DNA from: a virus
Direction: 5' to 3' (one strand)
Length of the DNA: 55,792 nt
IMG/VR virus record: IMGVR_UViG_3300048592_000081
Coordinates: 1-55,792 of that record
Part shown: in pieces, positions 1 through 7,690 of the stretch
How positions within the stretch are numbered: the first letter of the stretch is position 1
How the letters are laid out: the number at the start of each line of letters is the position of its first letter
Notes under the pieces: generated by a model
What the model saw: only the letters and a program-made list of their open reading frames with translations
The model's database searches: none
What the model was told of the DNA's origin: nothing
Program-made: the position numbers and the translations under genes

Positions 1-110
1 CCAGGTGAGGGCTTGGTCCTGCTGCGCGCTGCCGAGCGTGTTCCAGGTGAGGGCTTGGTCCTGCTGCGCGCTGCCGAGCGTGTTCCAGGTGAGGGCTTGG
101 TCCTGCGTGA
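1..110. repeat. 42-bp tandem repeat at left contig end
   Basis: Two identical 42-base units (1-42, 43-84) and a partial third begin the window; each encodes 14 residues. The same unit ends the window. The contig break therefore falls in this array, as expected when an assembler linearises a circular or terminally redundant genome at a short repeat. Confidence 0.9.
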
Positions 111-396
111 CTTGCCCGTTGGTCGTGAACTCCCCGACCTCAACCGTCGCGTAGTCCAGCTCGACGTCATCGTAGATTGTCCAGGCGACCTTGTAGGCCG
201 TGCCGGCGCTGAGAGTGATCGCCGTCGATTCGGTGATCGTGCCGGAGCCGAACTCTGCCGCGAAAGCCTCCGAGCCCGCAGTAACGCCCGTCGCGGACCC
301 GTTGCTCTGCTGCCCGTTGCGGACTTGCAGCCCGCTCGGCGGCGTGCCGGTGTAATCGGCAGCGGCAACGACGATCCAGTAGGCGATGCGGGCCAT
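1..396 (-). CDS. Trp-repeat virion protein, N-terminal part (gene wraps round contig ends)
   Basis: The ATG at 396 sits one base from the stop of the upstream gene (398-400), so the two are translationally coupled. About 100 residues of a non-repetitive domain (starting MARIAYWIVVAAADYTGTPP) are followed by tandem 14-residue repeats of the form QALTWNTLGSAQQD. The frame reaches base 1 without a stop and continues at the right edge (54958-55792), where many more repeats follow. Joining the ends after removing the shared bases keeps the frame: 408 aa if 4 bases overlap, 394 aa if 46 overlap. Position at the end of the tail-fibre block suggests a virion surface or fibre protein, which is inference. 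The copy number of identical repeats at the junction cannot be known from this contig. Confidence 0.75.
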   Translation of the reverse strand, partial: MARIAYWIVVAAADYTGTPPSGLQVRNGQQSNGSATGVTAGSEAFAAEFGSGTITESTAITLSAGTAYKVAWTIYDDVELDYATVEVGEFTTNGQVTQDQALTWNTLGSAQQDQALTWNTLGSAQQDQALTW

Positions 397-397
397 G

Positions 398-1228
398 TCA
401 GAACGTGTAGCTCACGCGCGGCTGATAGGTGTTGCCGCCCGCAGGGACGAGAGTCGCGGCGGAAAGGGTGGGATGGGTGTAGCCGGATGGTGCGGCGTAG
501 GGGACGATGATCTGGCGGGGGGCGCATAGCTGCCACGGGTTATCGAATAACGACAACTGCCATTGCGCCCCTATGTTTATGTTGAACATAAACACAAAAT
601 GGATTGCCCCATAAAACGCGCGACCGCCAGTAATTCTATTCCCAATCGACGGCTGTATGGTTGTTGATGAAATAGTGCTTGTGTTGGAATTTGTATTGTT
701 GTATCGGCCGTTTATGTATAACGTCCGCCCGTTTGAGCCCCACTCGGCGCCATACACAGCGGTTTCATTTTGCCGCGCCGAGGAAGCCGTTGAAATTGCA
801 TCAACTCCCGCAAGCCCAAACCCAAAGCGCCCGCCTGTCCAGTTACCCGCATCGTTACCCAGCACACAGTTAAAAATCGTTGTCGATCCGTCTCTGATGG
901 CAAACAGAGTCGGATACGTGCTGCTTGTCAAGGTGCCGATTGACGCGCCAACGACTAATGACCCGTTGACACCGACTAAGCGGAATTCGTTGTTGTCCGG
1001 GAGGTTGACTATCCCCCCGCCGGAATACGAACCAAAATTTACAGCCCGACCGCCGCCATTGACGCCCGAGGAGATGCCGGAACTCGTCAGCGAGGTGCCT
1101 GCTATGCGAGTAGGGGCGCTGCCGCTCCACAGCCCCACCACATACGGCGCAAGCGGATGATGCGCGTTTAGCACGATCTCCGACGGCGGCTGACGCGCCC
1201 ACGGTCGGCTGACGATCAAGCTCGTCAT
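398..1228 (-). CDS. LamG/concanavalin-like virion protein
   Basis: A 276-aa protein. The N-terminus (residues 5-35, RPWARQPPSE then HHPLAPYVVGLW) and the C-terminal LFDNPWQLCAPRQIIVP resemble phage proteins that carry a LamG/concanavalin-type carbohydrate-binding beta sandwich. The central part is rich in Gly, Ser, Thr and Asn and is visibly AT-richer (about 540-900) than its neighbours, as is common in variable receptor-contacting domains. It lies between small virion-like genes and the Trp-repeat protein, and starts overlapping the stop of the upstream gene. A role in receptor or polysaccharide binding is inference from family resemblance. Confidence 0.65.
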   Translation of the reverse strand: MTSLIVSRPWARQPPSEIVLNAHHPLAPYVVGLWSGSAPTRIAGTSLTSSGISSGVNGGGRAVNFGSYSGGGIVNLPDNNEFRLVGVNGSLVVGASIGTLTSSTYPTLFAIRDGSTTIFNCVLGNDAGNWTGGRFGFGLAGVDAISTASSARQNETAVYGAEWGSNGRTLYINGRYNNTNSNTSTISSTTIQPSIGNRITGGRAFYGAIHFVFMFNINIGAQWQLSLFDNPWQLCAPRQIIVPYAAPSGYTHPTLSAATLVPAGGNTYQPRVSYTF

Positions 1229-1671
1229 TACGCAGTCGTCGCGGTGATGTTGGCCTGATAGACGTTGCCGCTTGTCAGGGCGACGCCCATGTCGTTCTTC
1301 GCCACGAGCTTCAAGTAGCGCGTGATCGGCACCCCGGCGTCGCGCAGGCTGAAGAACTTCCGGTGGTCGTTTGTGTCGTTGGTCGGCAGCACGCCGATCA
1401 GGTGCAGATCGGCTTCCCCAGTCGCGGTCGTGCCGGACTCCGGGCCGCTGCCGTAGTTCGTGTTATCAAGAGACAACTTGGCGAACAGTACCAACTGCTT
1501 GTTACCGCTCGGCGTGCCGTTCGGGTTGCACTCGACCTCGAACACGACATCGAACGGGATTGAGGCGCCAAGGTCGATGGCCGATGACGTGACGTAGGTT
1601 GCGCTGGCGAGCGTGCCCAGCGCCAGGACCGCGCTGCTGCGAGTGCCTTGGGTAAATGTGGTCGTTGCCAT
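1228..1671 (-). CDS. Hypothetical virion-associated protein
   Basis: 147 aa, ATG at 1671. The sequence is rich in Thr, Ser, Ala and Val with alternating hydrophobic residues, as expected for a beta-rich structural protein (for example FDVVFEVECN and KQLVLFAKLSLD). No catalytic motif is seen. Its TAA stop overlaps the ATG of the downstream LamG-like gene. Placement in the fibre module suggests a minor virion or fibre-associated protein; I do not recognise the family with certainty. Confidence 0.6.
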   Translation of the reverse strand: MATTTFTQGTRSSAVLALGTLASATYVTSSAIDLGASIPFDVVFEVECNPNGTPSGNKQLVLFAKLSLDNTNYGSGPESGTTATGEADLHLIGVLPTNDTNDHRKFFSLRDAGVPITRYLKLVAKNDMGVALTSGNVYQANITATTA

Positions 1672-1679
1672 TCAGCGCC

Positions 1680-2171
1680 TCACAGACTGATTGCGCGCAC
1701 GATGTCGTAGCCGGTCACCTGGCCCTCAAAGACCATAAGCCCAGGCTCGGCATCGCTACCGATGCCAGTGGCGAACAGCTTCTCTCCACGGGTCGCCGGC
1801 CGCTTGCAGTGGACATACACGGCGGCGCGGACAGCCAAATCAGCCGCCGTGCCCTTCCATACCTCGTCGATGCCGGCGCGTACGTTGGGCTTGCTCGGGT
1901 TGATGGCGCGCGCCTCATTGCCAAACAGCCACACCCAGATGCGCGCCTTTCCGACCGCGAGGTTGTCCACCCGCACCCAGTCGAAGCCGTTCAGCATGAT
2001 TTCGTCTTGCGTCACGGCGGTGCGCCACACGATGAACTCGGGCGAGGCCGCGCCGTTGAACCACTCGGCCATCGCGCCGGTGGCACCCGAATCCCGGTAG
2101 CCCACGAACTCAGGGTCAGTCTCAGCCGCAATCGCAGCGGCGAGGGTCGTCAGTTGTGCATCAGTCAGCAT
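1680..2171 (-). CDS. Phage tail-region protein of unknown function
   Basis: 163 aa, ATG at 2171. It begins MLTDAQLTTLAAAIAAETDP and contains ASPEFIVWRTAV, then LNGFDWVRVDNLAVGKARIW and NPSKPNVRAGID. I recognise this pattern from a widespread family of small phage tail-region proteins, found next to fibre genes in proteobacterial phages, with no proven role. No membrane segment or catalytic motif is visible. Neighbours are other fibre-module genes in the same direction with short gaps, consistent with one late transcript. Confidence 0.6.
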   Translation of the reverse strand: MLTDAQLTTLAAAIAAETDPEFVGYRDSGATGAMAEWFNGAASPEFIVWRTAVTQDEIMLNGFDWVRVDNLAVGKARIWVWLFGNEARAINPSKPNVRAGIDEVWKGTAADLAVRAAVYVHCKRPATRGEKLFATGIGSDAEPGLMVFEGQVTGYDIVRAISL

Positions 2172-2183
2172 GTCAATCCTTCC

Positions 2184-2471
2184 TCATTGATCCGGCCACG
2201 GTGGATCTCCCCACACGACACGGCCACGGAACAGGCCGGCGTGGCCCCAATACGGCTTGCTTGGCGTGACTGGCTTGTAGCTGACGACCCGTAGCGTTCC
2301 GTCGCGTCGGCCTCGCCCGACGAGTAGGTGGAACGGGCCGCCTTTGATGAAACTCCAACGCCACACATAACGCGGCATTGGGGTCAGAACACCTCGATCC
2401 AAGTTGCGCTTCCAACGCCGATCCAAGCGGCGCTTCAGCAGCACGGCGAAGATCAGACAGTTGGAATGCAT
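2184..2471 (-). CDS. Small basic hypothetical protein
   Basis: 95 aa from ATG 2471; an alternative start is the Met of MPRYVWRW about 31 codons in. The C-terminal half (GTLRVVSYKPVTPSKPYWGHAGLFRG) reads like a folded domain, which is why this frame was chosen over an overlapping 100-aa frame on the same strand (2173-2475) that looks compositionally random. No clear ribosome binding site is seen, so translation is probably coupled to the upstream gene that ends at 2479. Function unknown. Confidence 0.5.
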   Translation of the reverse strand: MHSNCLIFAVLLKRRLDRRWKRNLDRGVLTPMPRYVWRWSFIKGGPFHLLVGRGRRDGTLRVVSYKPVTPSKPYWGHAGLFRGRVVWGDPPWPDQ

Positions 2472-2478
2472 TCATGAC

Positions 2479-2976
2479 TCACGCCAGGGTGTCACACTTC
2501 ACGCGAAGCGTTCCACCGTCGTCCGTGTAGGCAGCAGCGGCAGCACCGATCGTCCTGCGAACCCACACGGCCTTGTGCTGGCCGGGCGGGATGTCGCCGA
2601 GCGCCACTGCGGTACCTTCGATCGGTGCAGCCGAGAAGGACACGCCGGAAGGCGCGGTGTTCTCGTTGGCGACGGTCTGCTCTTCACCGTTGATGGCGCT
2701 CGTGCCGGCACCAATGTCGAGTGCACTGTCGGTGCTCGGTGTGTTGGTCTGAATCCAGATGACGGAGTTGAGCATCGTCAGCGTTGCGTGCGAGTTGTGC
2801 ACGTAGAGGCATCGGTACTCGGTATCGCCGGCCGACGCTTCACCGCTGGCAACGGTGTCGAAGAGATCCGCTCCGACTTCGTTCGACGACTTGGCTCCAC
2901 CAAGGGATGCGTCGGGATCGGCATTGGCAGCGCCGCCCGACAGGCGGAAATCGATGTCTGCTGCGACGATGGGCAT
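2479..2976 (-). CDS. Hypothetical phage structural protein
   Basis: 165 aa, starting MPIVAADIDFRLSGGAANAD. The protein is acidic, Ala/Thr/Ser-rich and predicted mostly beta, ending in GGTLRVKCDTLA. Similar short proteins (beginning with a variant of 'DIxFRLSGGAAN') sit between lysis or tail-tip genes and fibres in many phages of proteobacteria and are presumed to be virion proteins. There is no enzyme motif. A gap of about 70 bases separates it from the upstream gene. Confidence 0.6.
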   Translation of the reverse strand: MPIVAADIDFRLSGGAANADPDASLGGAKSSNEVGADLFDTVASGEASAGDTEYRCLYVHNSHATLTMLNSVIWIQTNTPSTDSALDIGAGTSAINGEEQTVANENTAPSGVSFSAAPIEGTAVALGDIPPGQHKAVWVRRTIGAAAAAYTDDGGTLRVKCDTLA

Positions 2977-3045
2977 TTGTGAACTCCTGAACAGGTTGTG
3001 GAACGACCGCCCGAGTCACAACATCGGACAGCCAATTGTAGCGAG

Positions 3046-3348
3046 TCAGTCTCTGACGACGATCTTGACTGGCGTGGTTGAGATGGGGTCGCCATCCGGC
3101 GACGTGGCTCGAACACTCAACTCGTACTCACCGAGTTCGAGCCCTTGCGTTTCTTCAGCACTCAAGCGCAGCCGGCCGACATTGACGAAACCGACGATCC
3201 ATTCAGTCTCCAGGTCAACGGGTGCGCAATTGCTGAACTTCATCGAAGCAGCAAGTCCCCAGCCCGTCATGTCGTACTGCACGCCATCCTCGGTGAACGT
3301 GACTCGAAGCACGAGCGCGTCTCCGCGACGCAGGTTGATGATGCTCAT
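3046..3348 (-). CDS. Small virion-associated protein, beta-rich
   Basis: 100 aa. The start was set at ATG 3348 (MSIINLRRGDALVLRVTF) because it lies directly after the stop of the endolysin-holin gene and is preceded by GAGAAGG; a longer reading back to 3441 would overlap that gene widely. The order of short strands (LVLRVTFTEDG, MTGWGLAASMKF, YELSVRATSPDG, PVKIVVRD) suggests a small immunoglobulin-like or BppU-like fold as found in fibre or baseplate accessory proteins. The fold call is inference. Confidence 0.6.
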   Translation of the reverse strand: MSIINLRRGDALVLRVTFTEDGVQYDMTGWGLAASMKFSNCAPVDLETEWIVGFVNVGRLRLSAEETQGLELGEYELSVRATSPDGDPISTTPVKIVVRD

Positions 3349-3349
3349 T

Positions 3350-3904
3350 TCACACCTTCTCCTGAGCCCGAATGTCGTCCTTCTGGCGTGATCCGAAAGA
3401 CGAACCCATCCAGAACTCACGCGCGCCAACGATTGTCGCAACGGCCGCGATCATGACGATGTTGTCCAAGGTCGATTCGGTGATCTTCCCGGCCCAGGCA
3501 AGCAGGCCGATGCTGGTCCAGGACGAAAAGATCAGCACCAACGTCAGGAACTCAATGAAGGTGAAGCGTCCAACGACGGTACGGACGTCCTGCATCTGAG
3601 CATTCTCGACCGCATAGCGGCGAGCACGATCGACACTTTCCTCGTGCGCCTCGAAGATGTCGAACCAATTGGCTTGTACAGCCTCACGAACGGCTTGCGC
3701 TGCCTGCGGATCTGCTGAGATGATCTCGGCAAGAGCCTGCTCGTTCTGCGCCCCCGTGGCCGCCTTTGCAACTTCCAAGACCTTCTCGACGGTCTGAGCT
3801 TGGCGTTCGGCCTTTTCCCCGTTTTTCCCCCACATTCGGACGAGATCAGGGACGACATTCAGCAATGCCGGAATGGCGAGTTTCGCAACGGGTGGCAGGG
3901 GCAT
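3350..3904 (-). CDS. Putative holin from internal in-frame start
   Basis: Inside the endolysin-holin gene, AAAGGAG lies six bases upstream of ATG 3904, an optimal ribosome binding site in the reading frame of the fusion (codon 204). The 184-aa product (MPLPPVAKLAIPALLNVVPD...) contains both predicted transmembrane segments and none of the GH19 domain. It would be a free holin made from the same message. The signal is seen directly; use of the start is inference. Confidence 0.6.
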   Translation of the reverse strand: MPLPPVAKLAIPALLNVVPDLVRMWGKNGEKAERQAQTVEKVLEVAKAATGAQNEQALAEIISADPQAAQAVREAVQANWFDIFEAHEESVDRARRYAVENAQMQDVRTVVGRFTFIEFLTLVLIFSSWTSIGLLAWAGKITESTLDNIVMIAAVATIVGAREFWMGSSFGSRQKDDIRAQEKV

Positions 3905-4513
3905 TTCGGACTCCTTTGGAATGTGGATCGTCTCGATCGGCGCAGGCTTGTTGGTAGAAGCACCAAGAACTTGTCGTGCGATTTCCCAGCGGCGCTCACG
4001 ATCGGCAGCGCCGTTCTGACCACCGTTGATGCGCAGCGTGATCAACTTGAAGTCGCCGCGATCGGCCAGTTCGTTGAGACCTTTCCAGTCCCAATAATCG
4101 GCTGCCGACCATGCCGCCCACTTCGGCTCTGCGAGCTTTTCAGGATCAGCCTCGAAGTCCGGGACAGCCGAACCAAAGTGCTTCCGAAGCCGGTCTCGCA
4201 CTGCGGCGTGATTGAACCTGCCAGTGGTTTGAATGAGTCCGTGGCCTTTGTAACGCTCACCGTCGCCGGGCTGCGTGTTCCCTAGATCCTTGCGCCCTTC
4301 GTAGCGTCGCTGCGCTGGCGTAGGCCTCCAAATTTCTTTGCTGTGCTTGAGAGAAACGCTCTCGTGGCCGATCTGCGCAAGAAATGCCGCGAGTCTGTCC
4401 GGCGTGTTGATCTTGTAGAAGCCACATGCCTCGGACAGCAGCGGCGCGTACAGGTCGGCACGTTCTTGCGTGCAACCTGTCGCAGCCTTTAATGTGTCGG
4501 GGGTGAGAAGCAT
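3350..4513 (-). CDS. Endolysin-holin fusion: GH19 lysozyme/chitinase domain plus holin domain
   Basis: 387 aa. Residues 1-190 match glycoside hydrolase family 19 endolysins: a catalytic Glu in AQIGHES (Glu51) and a second acidic site in GDGERYKGHGLIQTTGR (Glu86). The domain would cleave peptidoglycan and has no signal peptide, so it needs a holin to leave the cytoplasm. Residues 204-387 form a second module: a helical, charged middle and two hydrophobic segments (about 317-342 and 347-368) followed by a basic/acidic tail, resembling phage/GTA three-TM holins. These functions are usually separate genes. An internal Shine-Dalgarno and ATG at 3904 suggest that the holin is also made alone. The gene lies between tail-tip and fibre genes. 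Confidence 0.8.
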   Translation of the reverse strand: MLLTPDTLKAATGCTQERADLYAPLLSEACGFYKINTPDRLAAFLAQIGHESVSLKHSKEIWRPTPAQRRYEGRKDLGNTQPGDGERYKGHGLIQTTGRFNHAAVRDRLRKHFGSAVPDFEADPEKLAEPKWAAWSAADYWDWKGLNELADRGDFKLITLRINGGQNGAADRERRWEIARQVLGASTNKPAPIETIHIPKESEMPLPPVAKLAIPALLNVVPDLVRMWGKNGEKAERQAQTVEKVLEVAKAATGAQNEQALAEIISADPQAAQAVREAVQANWFDIFEAHEESVDRARRYAVENAQMQDVRTVVGRFTFIEFLTLVLIFSSWTSIGLLAWAGKITESTLDNIVMIAAVATIVGAREFWMGSSFGSRQKDDIRAQEKV

Positions 4514-4541
4514 TGGTTCCTTACCGAGCCTGGAAAGTATT

Positions 4542-5441
4542 TTAGTTCAAGATGTCATAGTTAAATGAGAAATCCTGAACAACGGAACTTTGAATGTCGA
4601 ACGACAGAGTGAAATCGTTGCTTACAGGCGATCTTGATTCAAAGGTAAAGTCAATGCGGTAAGGCTGCAGTGATTCATAACCTTCTCTCACACTGACGAA
4701 CATCAGATATCCAGCAATGACACCGGGCGTGCTTGCTGCAGCAAAGTCGGACGTCATTTGCTGCACAGAGTATTGCCACGACATTGCAGCAATGCCTGTG
4801 TGGGTGGCCTTCAAAACGCCAAGATCGTCGTACACACGGACGGTGTAGGTCTGACCTACCTCCGGGGTGACGTTGGCTTGCGTGTGATCGACCAGGAGGT
4901 CCATCTGCGTCACGCGGTTCCGATGTACCCACGTCAGGTCAAGCTGCGTTGTTGCTCCGCTGATGTCGACGAGGTTGAACCACGGTGATCCATTGGCTTC
5001 GACCTGAGCAGGCGGGTAGGGACGAGGGAACCTGTAGTTGAACGTAAGCCCCTCGGGTGGGCTGTAGGCAATCGGGACCGAGCCGCCCGTCAGAGTCTCA
5101 GGCAATGGCTTCACGCCGATGGTCTCATTGCCCGCATACTCGATTCCATCGGTTGCAACGAAGTCATCGAAGAACCAGATGGTCGTGCCCGCACCGTGGC
5201 TCGCCGGAATGGTGTCTCCGCAGCCGCGCGCAATGCCGAAGTCGCTGCCGGCTTGGCTGACGATGGCAACGATCTCTTCGCCAATCATCGCGGCCGAACC
5301 TAGACGAATGTCGTTCGGAGACGGAGACGTCAGGCCAGTGACCGAGATCAGGGTGTCGAGCGGGCCGATCGCGCCAGTGATGACTGCGGCCGGACAGAAG
5401 GTCAATGACAGATTGCGAGCCGTGTAGTGCGTGTTCGCCAT
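4542..5441 (-). CDS. Tail-tip/host-specificity protein, distal part
   Basis: 299 aa, ATG at 5441 three bases after the stop of the 597-aa tail protein, which indicates coupling. The pattern IARGCGDTIPASHGAGTTIWFFDD followed by GIEYAGNETIGVKPLPET is typical of the C-terminal part of phage tail-tip proteins that assemble a central fibre; beta-rich segments follow (LDLTWVHRNRVTQ, TYTVRVYDDLG). I read this and the upstream gene as two pieces of a function that is a single long protein in some phages. It probably sits at the tail tip and contacts the host. Confidence 0.65.
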   Translation of the reverse strand: MANTHYTARNLSLTFCPAAVITGAIGPLDTLISVTGLTSPSPNDIRLGSAAMIGEEIVAIVSQAGSDFGIARGCGDTIPASHGAGTTIWFFDDFVATDGIEYAGNETIGVKPLPETLTGGSVPIAYSPPEGLTFNYRFPRPYPPAQVEANGSPWFNLVDISGATTQLDLTWVHRNRVTQMDLLVDHTQANVTPEVGQTYTVRVYDDLGVLKATHTGIAAMSWQYSVQQMTSDFAAASTPGVIAGYLMFVSVREGYESLQPYRIDFTFESRSPVSNDFTLSFDIQSSVVQDFSFNYDILN

Positions 5442-5442
5442 G

Positions 5443-7236
5443 TCAGGCCCCGTAACCACAGTAGTAGGAATCGTCAGGCGGGTTGTCCTCGACCTCTGGC
5501 GCACCGCTGCGCACCGCGACATCCGTGGACAGGTTCAAGGGGTTGCCCTGCTCGATGGCAATGCCGAGATACGCCGAAGTGTTCTCTAGCACGTTGAAAT
5601 CGGCCGTGCTCAAACGACGGTACTGCGTGCGGTAGGGCAACTCGTACAACTGATAGTCGCCAACGCACGGCGTCCAGGTCGGTGGCGTCCAGGTCGGTGG
5701 CCCAATCACCGTGAAGCCGCGCTGCGGAGTCCCAAAGACATCCTGAACAGCCGTGACCTTGATCTTCCCGTCTCGCAGCGTGCCGTAGTCGATCGATGCG
5801 ATCCGCAGAACCATGTCGGGGATGTTCCGCTGCAAGTCCTGAATGCGGACCGCGCCGCCAGGGTAGAGCGAGAACGCACGACGATCGAACGTCAGAGAGA
5901 AACGACGCAAGCCGGGCGCCGCCGCCTTGAGGTCGCGCTTTGCCAGCCGGCTTGCGATCTCTGCAGTCGGAACACCTGGGTATTCTTTCGACAGCACGTT
6001 GATCGAGCCACCCGATGCCTGCAGCGCCGCGAGGTTGGATGCGCGGACAACCCGGTCCTCGTTCGTCACCGGATCACGGTATGTCACGCGGATCTCGTTG
6101 ACCACCTTGGTCGGAGAACTGACCGCAGCCTCGCCAATCTCAAGCAACCCGTTCTCGATGTCGAACAGCGGCAGTTGGTCCTGCTTGTAGTCATCGCGGA
6201 TCAGTCGCAGTGTCAGCAGTCCTTGGCGGTCCTCATAGAGCACCGCACCGATTTGATCAAGCACGGACTGAACGAATGTCTGAATCTCGTCTCGACGCGA
6301 CCAGCGACGGCAGAATCCAAGGTTCTCTGCATAGAGGACGTCGGCTGCTTCCCGGAACGCCGTGTCGTTCAACTTGGCACTCGACAGCCCCCGGCCCCAC
6401 TCGCGGTTCGTCAGCGCTTCGTAGATGACGTGCGCCGGGTTCATCGACTTGATCAGCGTGTCACCAAGACCACCCTCGCCTTCGCCTTCGCCTGCGCCAG
6501 CAAGATCGACGTTCGCCTCGTACTTGATCGTTGTGTACAGCAGAGCGTCGGGCGGGTCCGGTGGCGTCAAAAAGGTGATGACATTGCCTGCCACGGTGTA
6601 GTCCACGCCTGCTACGAGATTCACAATGGCCGAATAGCCGCCGCCCTCGTTGTAGGACCAGTAGTAGTCCTGAATGAGACTGACGGATGTGAGCGTGCCG
6701 GTCAGACCCCTCATTTTGACCGTGTAGTTTGTGCTACGGGCGGATAAACCGATGGCCTCGGAGAAGTTCAACGTGGTGTTGCTGCCCGGCGCATTGCTCT
6801 CGGCTTCGCTTACCGTGCGGATCAGGTTGATGACCGCTGTCTCTGGATACCAGACCGCGCCGTCCCACCCTTGCAGAATGCGGCGATGCCGGAATGCCCA
6901 CTTCTTCGGGTACGGATTGTTCGCACTGATCTGACCGCTGAAGAACAGCGTGAACATGCGACGGAAGCCCGGAAGCGTGCCGAACACGGATGTCATGGAA
7001 GCCGGCGCAACCTGGGTAGGCCCACCCATGAGCACGTCGAGCGTGCCTGCGATGCCACCTTCCTTCTTGTCACCTCCGAACAACTTGCCGGCATCGATGG
7101 TGATCTGCGAGTTCGCCGTCACTGAACCACGCCATGCCCCCTTGTCGCCGACCTTGATCTCGATCAGTTCATCCACGGGGCCACGACCGACACCCATATG
7201 GATGTCGAAGTAGTAGCGGTATCCGATGATTGCCAT
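5443..7236 (-). CDS. Tail-tip protein (gpJ-like/baseplate hub component)
   Basis: 597 aa, ATG at 7236. The N-terminus (YRYYFDIHMGVGRGPVDELIEIKVGDKGAW) is characteristic of large tail proteins at the tip of siphovirus tails. The middle includes a Gly/Glu-rich linker (GAGEGEGEGG) and the region ALTNREWGRGLSSAKLNDTAFREAADVLY, seen in gpJ-type and GTA-type hub proteins. It probably forms the hub from which the fibre projects and through which DNA exits. Upstream are the small tail assembly genes, and its stop nearly overlaps the next ATG. Confidence 0.75.
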   Translation of the reverse strand: MAIIGYRYYFDIHMGVGRGPVDELIEIKVGDKGAWRGSVTANSQITIDAGKLFGGDKKEGGIAGTLDVLMGGPTQVAPASMTSVFGTLPGFRRMFTLFFSGQISANNPYPKKWAFRHRRILQGWDGAVWYPETAVINLIRTVSEAESNAPGSNTTLNFSEAIGLSARSTNYTVKMRGLTGTLTSVSLIQDYYWSYNEGGGYSAIVNLVAGVDYTVAGNVITFLTPPDPPDALLYTTIKYEANVDLAGAGEGEGEGGLGDTLIKSMNPAHVIYEALTNREWGRGLSSAKLNDTAFREAADVLYAENLGFCRRWSRRDEIQTFVQSVLDQIGAVLYEDRQGLLTLRLIRDDYKQDQLPLFDIENGLLEIGEAAVSSPTKVVNEIRVTYRDPVTNEDRVVRASNLAALQASGGSINVLSKEYPGVPTAEIASRLAKRDLKAAAPGLRRFSLTFDRRAFSLYPGGAVRIQDLQRNIPDMVLRIASIDYGTLRDGKIKVTAVQDVFGTPQRGFTVIGPPTWTPPTWTPCVGDYQLYELPYRTQYRRLSTADFNVLENTSAYLGIAIEQGNPLNLSTDVAVRSGAPEVEDNPPDDSYYCGYGA

Positions 7237-7448
7237 CAGTCTTCCTCGCCGGCCGCTTCAGCCCGCACGCGGGAAGCGATTTCCTTGCCCATTGCGTCAC
7301 CCGTCCCTTCAATCACTTCAACCGGATAGCCGTGCGACAGGAAGTGCTCGAAGTTCAAGCCATGCCGCTGGAACCACATCCGAGCGCCACGGACGCAAAG
7401 CCGCGCATCGCGGACATGCTTGATGGTCACGATCAGTTCGGTCGTCAT
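7236..7448 (-). CDS. Small tail-tip assembly protein
   Basis: 70 aa, ATG at 7448 overlapping the stop of the upstream gene by four bases, and its own stop overlapping the ATG of the hub gene. The sequence (LIVTIKHVRDARLCVRGARMWFQRHGLNFEHFL then GTGDAMGKEI) matches a family of about 70-residue proteins that regularly precede the large hub protein in phages of this type. The precise role is unknown; the strict gene order argues for tail-tip assembly. Confidence 0.65.
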   Translation of the reverse strand: MTTELIVTIKHVRDARLCVRGARMWFQRHGLNFEHFLSHGYPVEVIEGTGDAMGKEIASRVRAEAAGEED

Positions 7449-7681
7449 TTCTTCCCACCGTCGCCTTCAATGCTCGTGGTGCGGTAGTTCCCGATGCCGA
7501 GGACCATCCAGTCTTCCGACCAGCAGTCGCCGAACGTGACTGCTTGCGGTGTGCCCTCGTCAGCTTGCGGAAAGTCGAACTCGTCGAACGCCGCAGGCTT
7601 CGGCGGCTGTACCTTCGGCATGAGCGCAGCCGAGATGACGACGCTGGCGACGAGTAGGATGATGCCGGTAACGATGTCCAT
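7445..7681 (-). CDS. Small membrane-anchored tail assembly protein
   Basis: 78 aa with one N-terminal hydrophobic segment (residues 4-20, VTGIILLVASVVISAAL) followed by a Pro-rich linker and a soluble part with PQAVTFGDCWSEDW. Proteins with this layout occur just upstream of the hub gene in many siphoviruses and prophages and resemble tail assembly proteins of the gpI/gpK neighbourhood. The membrane segment is seen; the assembly role is inference from order. Confidence 0.6.
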   Translation of the reverse strand: MDIVTGIILLVASVVISAALMPKVQPPKPAAFDEFDFPQADEGTPQAVTFGDCWSEDWMVLGIGNYRTTSIEGDGGKK

Positions 7682-7690
7682 GTCTGAGCC

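Noticed and set aside
1-126. Short tandem repeats at the contig start that might be taken for a CRISPR array.
   Set aside because: The 42-base units are contiguous, in frame, have no unique spacers, and encode a protein repeat.
2173-2475. 100-aa minus-strand frame overlapping the 95-aa gene.
   Set aside because: The other frame has a more protein-like sequence; this one is rich in Arg, Ser and Pro without pattern.
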